A stretch of 64,000 nt of DNA from JAGLOK01 sp963676355 (GTDB lineage Bacteria; Bacillota; Clostridia; Christensenellales; UMGS416), in assembly GCA_963676355.1 (NCBI GenBank), contig OY781093.1, positions 372,001 through 436,000 on the forward strand, written 5' to 3'. Below, piece after piece: positions 61,471-64,000 of this stretch. The notes beneath the pieces were generated by a model that saw nothing but the letters and a program-made list of their open reading frames with translations, ran no database searches and was not told the DNA's origin. The translations under genes and the position numbers were made by a program. The first letter of the stretch is position 1. Each line of letters opens with the position of its first letter.

Positions 61471-62599
61471 GGAGGCGCTTATATCCGATAATGCTCCAAC
61501 TGATACAGTTGAAGCCTCCGGCCCCACGCCGAAACCGATATTCAGACAATATTTTCACCGCGGCGAACCAAAACAAATGACAGTAGATGAAGGTTTGGAG
61601 GCAATAGAAAACCTCGGCCTTACTCCGAACGCCACCTTCTCCTATGAAGGATATAATGAGTATTTCGGCGACGAAGACGCTATTTATAAATACTATCCAA
61701 ATAGCGAAAGCAAGGGTATAGTATATACAATTTTATCTTCCGATAAATCGCTCGCGTCCTACAGTAACAGTGATTGCGATATTAGCTTTGAAACTACATT
61801 GTCAGAAGAAGAGCTGACAGCAATTGCACTAGAATATGTAAAATCCATCTGGGGCACGGACGATTTTTCGTCAATAGAATTTACTGCAGAGGAAATAGAA
61901 TATTCAAATTGGAGTTCAGACACCTCTACCGCAGGCAATGAAATAATCATATTTTCACCTGAAAACCATTATTATTATGACGTTAAAGGAGTAATGGATG
62001 AAACAGACCGTCCTTTTCTAATATCAATGAACGGAAATGGTGAACTTTATAGAATCTTCAGTTTTCATTTGAACGTTGACTTTGAAAAAGGCTGCACCTT
62101 GGAAGACGCAAAGCAAAAAGCTTTAGTACTTCTTAAAAAAGAAGCACATCTCACAAACATTGAAAATCTCACATTGGTTTCTGACGAGATGGACACTACT
62201 TATGTTCCGACATATGTACTATACTACCAATACCGCTCTAAAAACCCGAGCTATTATGACTTTGACTATGATTGTAAAGTTGAAATTAATGCAGTTACAG
62301 GAGAGCGAATGTCGGTAAAAACTACACCTATTACTTCAAATATTGATGTATATCAAATAGATGAAGCCGAGCAGATGGCAAAAGAATATATCGCTCAGGA
62401 AAAATACGGCTCATCTGATATGTGGGACAGATTTACAGCACTGGATAAATACACTGGGGTGGATAATTATCCGGATAAAGCCCAAATTACTTATTCGTTT
62501 ACCTTTTTGTACTCCCCTAAAGAAGAAACCGATAAGCAGGACGAAAGACTATACACCATAACAGTAACGGCTGCAGGGGAGTTTTGGGATATTGGTTAA
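60434..62599 (+). CDS. M56 (BlaR1-like) membrane metalloprotease receptor, copy A
   Basis: This 721-residue protein has membrane helices at about residues 5-25, 38-56, 115-140 and 322-343, and the zinc protease motif HELCH at residues 216-220, with DRACDE as the further ligand stretch. It should cleave the BlaI-like repressor when its outside domain is triggered. The outer part (about 345-721) is not the penicillin-binding domain of BlaR1; it is rich in acidic and Tyr residues and seems to have PepSY-like units (YDCKVEINAVTGERMSV). The signal is unknown. The gene starts 13 bases after the repressor. Confidence 0.88.
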   Translation: MKNIILSLLEISVYASVLILAVFAIKKVTRNKTSAKLGHLLWLVVLVRLVMPITLDSPIHVNIPQPVAISAPTAESPVYDATSANVHDSASDNSLSSAMNDITAKNNALPTAMPLIDVYLIAFTIWALVAFLFATATAVRITLFKHKLKQLNMTDDYKTQLEAAKKEIDIKQEIRIALSEHTDIPFVFGAIKPIIVIPKHFKKTMTDTKLSYIILHELCHVKRHDILVNFVWLFACAIHWFNPLAHISYKSYLDSADRACDEMVSHNMHYDEKCEYSQSLIDVMRHAKRSYNPSLALSLCRNKSTLSKRIENIIRPKKKSKTALIAMIIAVSMIVIACFTTACKPKEALISDNAPTDTVEASGPTPKPIFRQYFHRGEPKQMTVDEGLEAIENLGLTPNATFSYEGYNEYFGDEDAIYKYYPNSESKGIVYTILSSDKSLASYSNSDCDISFETTLSEEELTAIALEYVKSIWGTDDFSSIEFTAEEIEYSNWSSDTSTAGNEIIIFSPENHYYYDVKGVMDETDRPFLISMNGNGELYRIFSFHLNVDFEKGCTLEDAKQKALVLLKKEAHLTNIENLTLVSDEMDTTYVPTYVLYYQYRSKNPSYYDFDYDCKVEINAVTGERMSVKTTPITSNIDVYQIDEAEQMAKEYIAQEKYGSSDMWDRFTALDKYTGVDNYPDKAQITYSFTFLYSPKEETDKQDERLYTITVTAAGEFWDIG

Positions 62600-62601
62600 C
62601 G

Positions 62602-62898
62602 TGTGCTGGAAAAGACGGAAAATTCGCTCGGGTGGCCGCGCCAGACGATTAAAACCTATCTTGATAGGCTTAATGAAAAGGGCTTGTCAGTATAAAAAAG
62701 ATAAGTCCGAAAGTACATTATTACTATCCCCTTTTAAGCCGTGAAGAGTATGCTTCACAAATGGCAGGGGAATATCTAGACAAATATTTCGGAAGTCTTT
62801 CACATATGATGGCAGGCTTAATAAAAAGAGAAGACATATCGGAAGAAGAGCTGGATGAGCTGGAAGATGTAATAAGACAGTACCGCAATAAAAAGTAA
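62602..62898 (+). pseudogene. Truncated, frameshifted BlaI-like repressor remnant
   Basis: This remnant corresponds to codons 29-126 of the intact repressor at 60040. The first 28 codons and the promoter are absent. One A is missing from the A5 run in the codons for Asn-Glu-Lys-Gly, giving a stop soon after. The rest still runs to the same stop codon position (62896-62898). Its close match to copy A shows a recent duplication. Confidence 0.92.
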
Positions 62899-63936
62899 AG
62901 AGGTATCAATTATGAAAAATATTATTTTGTCACTGCTGGAGATTTCAGTCTACGCATCTGTCCTAATCCTCGCAGTGTTTGCGATAAAAACCATAACGCA
63001 AAAAAAGATAAGCGCGAAGCTTATTCATCTTTTATGGCTTGTGGTTCTTGTACGCCTTGTTATGCCGATTACGTTGGATTCGCCGATTCACGTAAATATT
63101 ACACAGCCTGTGGCAATTAACGCACCTATAGCAGAGTCACCTGTTTACGATGTAACCTCGGCTAACTTTCATGATTCAGCATCGGATAATAGTTTATCTT
63201 CTGCAATGAATGATATCACCGCAAAAAACAATGCGTTGCCAGTAATAGATGTTTATCTTATTGCATTCACGATATGGGCGCTAGTAGCGTTCCTGTTTGC
63301 GACCGCTACCGCTGTCAGAATAACATTATTTAAGCATAAGCTGAAACAGCTTAACATGACAGATGATTATAAGGCTCAGCTTGAAGCGGCTAAAAAAGAG
63401 ATCGATATCAAACAAGAAATTCGAATTGCATTATCGGAGCATACAGACATACCATTTGTGTTCGGCGCAATAAAACCCATTATTGTAATTCCGAAGCATT
63501 TCAAAAAAACTATGACAGACACTAAGCTTTCATACATCATTTTGCACGAGCTATGCCATGTGAAAAGGCATGATATATTAGTAAACTTCGTTTGGCTTTT
63601 CGCACGTGCGATACATTGGTTTAACCCGCTGGCACACATAGCATACAAAAGCTATCTTGACAGCGCCGACAGAGCATGTGACGAGACGGTCTCACACAAT
63701 ATGCATTACGACGAAAAATGCGAATATTCCCAGTCACTCATCGACGTAATGCGCCACGCCAAGCGAAGCTATAATCCTTCTCTTGCATTATCACTATGTC
63801 GCAATAAGTCAACCCTCAGCAAGAGAATAGAAAACATAATTCATCCGAAGAAGAAATCAAAAACAGCACTAATTGCTATGATTATTGCCGTGAGCATGAT
63901 TGTGATTGCATGCTTTACGACGGCGTGTCAGCCAAA
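62602..63936 (+). repeat. Tandem duplication, copy B
   Basis: Second copy of 60123-61470, starting 2 bases after the stop of the first receptor. It begins inside the repressor gene, so it carries no promoter of its own. Confidence 0.9.
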
Positions 63937-64000
63937 AGAACCTTCAACTGAAGAGTTGCATCCCACGCAAAGCCAACAAGATATAAATAGTGAAACAGAA
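62912..64000 (+). CDS. M56 receptor, copy B (partial at window end)
   Basis: The reading frame is open from the ATG at 62912 to the window edge (363 codons). It keeps the helices and HELCH (residues 212-216) of copy A almost unchanged, with a four-residue deletion in the periplasmic loop (LPVIDV against LPTAMPLIDV) and a patch of different residues at about 26-40 (KTITQKKISAKLI). After the last helix the two proteins differ completely: here the tail begins with a Glu/Gln/Thr-rich linker. The protease core is thus joined to another sensor domain. The nearest intact repressor is the one in copy A. Confidence 0.88.
   Translation, partial: MKNIILSLLEISVYASVLILAVFAIKTITQKKISAKLIHLLWLVVLVRLVMPITLDSPIHVNITQPVAINAPIAESPVYDVTSANFHDSASDNSLSSAMNDITAKNNALPVIDVYLIAFTIWALVAFLFATATAVRITLFKHKLKQLNMTDDYKAQLEAAKKEIDIKQEIRIALSEHTDIPFVFGAIKPIIVIPKHFKKTMTDTKLSYIILHELCHVKRHDILVNFVWLFARAIHWFNPLAHIAYKSYLDSADRACDETVSHNMHYDEKCEYSQSLIDVMRHAKRSYNPSLALSLCRNKSTLSKRIENIIHPKKKSKTALIAMIIAVSMIVIACFTTACQPKEPSTEELHPTQSQQDINSETE

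Noticed and set aside
62724..62909. Minus-strand Ser-rich reading frame seen in both repressor copies (also 60246-60431)
   Set aside because: It is the reverse complement of the acidic end of the BlaI-like gene, and appears twice only because that segment is duplicated.
1..64000. tRNA, rRNA or CRISPR arrays
   Set aside because: No cloverleaf with a T-arm GGTTCGAATCC-type sequence, no rRNA-like stretch and no regularly spaced direct repeats were found on reading both strands; short RNA genes could still be missed by eye.

Overview
The window looks like a chromosomal segment of a low-GC, Gram-positive-type anaerobe of the Clostridia (Bacillota). The reasons are strong AGGAGG-type ribosome binding sites, lipoproteins with short leaders, a BlaI/M56 sensor pair, class II fructose-bisphosphate aldolase, and the dnaX-ybaB-recR and mnmE-mnmG-rsmG groups. 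The exact family cannot be fixed from the sequence. No tRNA, rRNA, CRISPR array, phage gene or insertion sequence was seen.

Left part (1-20 kb): fba (minus) is divergent from a nine-gene plus-strand operon (1283-10813). That operon carries a WbuB-like glycosyltransferase, the three enzymes that make UDP-N-acetyl-L-fucosamine (fnlA, fnlB, fnlC), an ABC exporter, a second glycosyltransferase, an rRNA-methyltransferase-like protein and an unknown membrane-anchored protein. A shortened alanyl-tRNA synthetase follows. Next come small genes, an ECF sigma factor with its membrane partner, the threonine-to-glycine pair tdh-kbl, two flavoproteins and an AraC-type regulator.

Middle (20-38.7 kb): deoC, a lipoprotein-dnaX-ybaB-recR-membrane protein operon, and mnmE-mnmG-rsmG all run leftward. 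A kinase-like gene and two overlapping family-4-type uracil-DNA glycosylases run rightward. Between the second glycosylase and a solute-binding lipoprotein lies a 614-base AT-rich gap with a cluster of DnaA-box-like 9-mers. It is a good candidate chromosomal origin, although dnaA is not beside it. A GtrA-like protein and an FAD-dependent oxidoreductase follow.

Right part (38.7-64 kb): an L-rhamnose catabolic operon (SDR, PHP protein, rhaA, class II aldolase, rhaB; minus) sits behind a perfect promoter with an inverted-repeat operator. A TetR regulator with two identical 17-bp palindromic operators precedes an ABC-2 exporter. After it come an L-fucose-isomerase-family protein, small membrane proteins, tsaC/sua5 with a low-molecular-weight phosphatase, a solute-binding-like protein with lacZ and thioredoxin, and a BlaI/M56 sensor pair. 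That pair is tandemly duplicated: in the second copy the repressor is a pseudogene and the receptor keeps its protease part but changes its sensor tail.

Cross-cutting themes are several promoters whose -10 box lies only 6-11 bases before the start codon with no ribosome binding site (apparently leaderless mRNAs), palindromic operators that can be read directly, and surface proteins with Thr/Pro-rich linkers.
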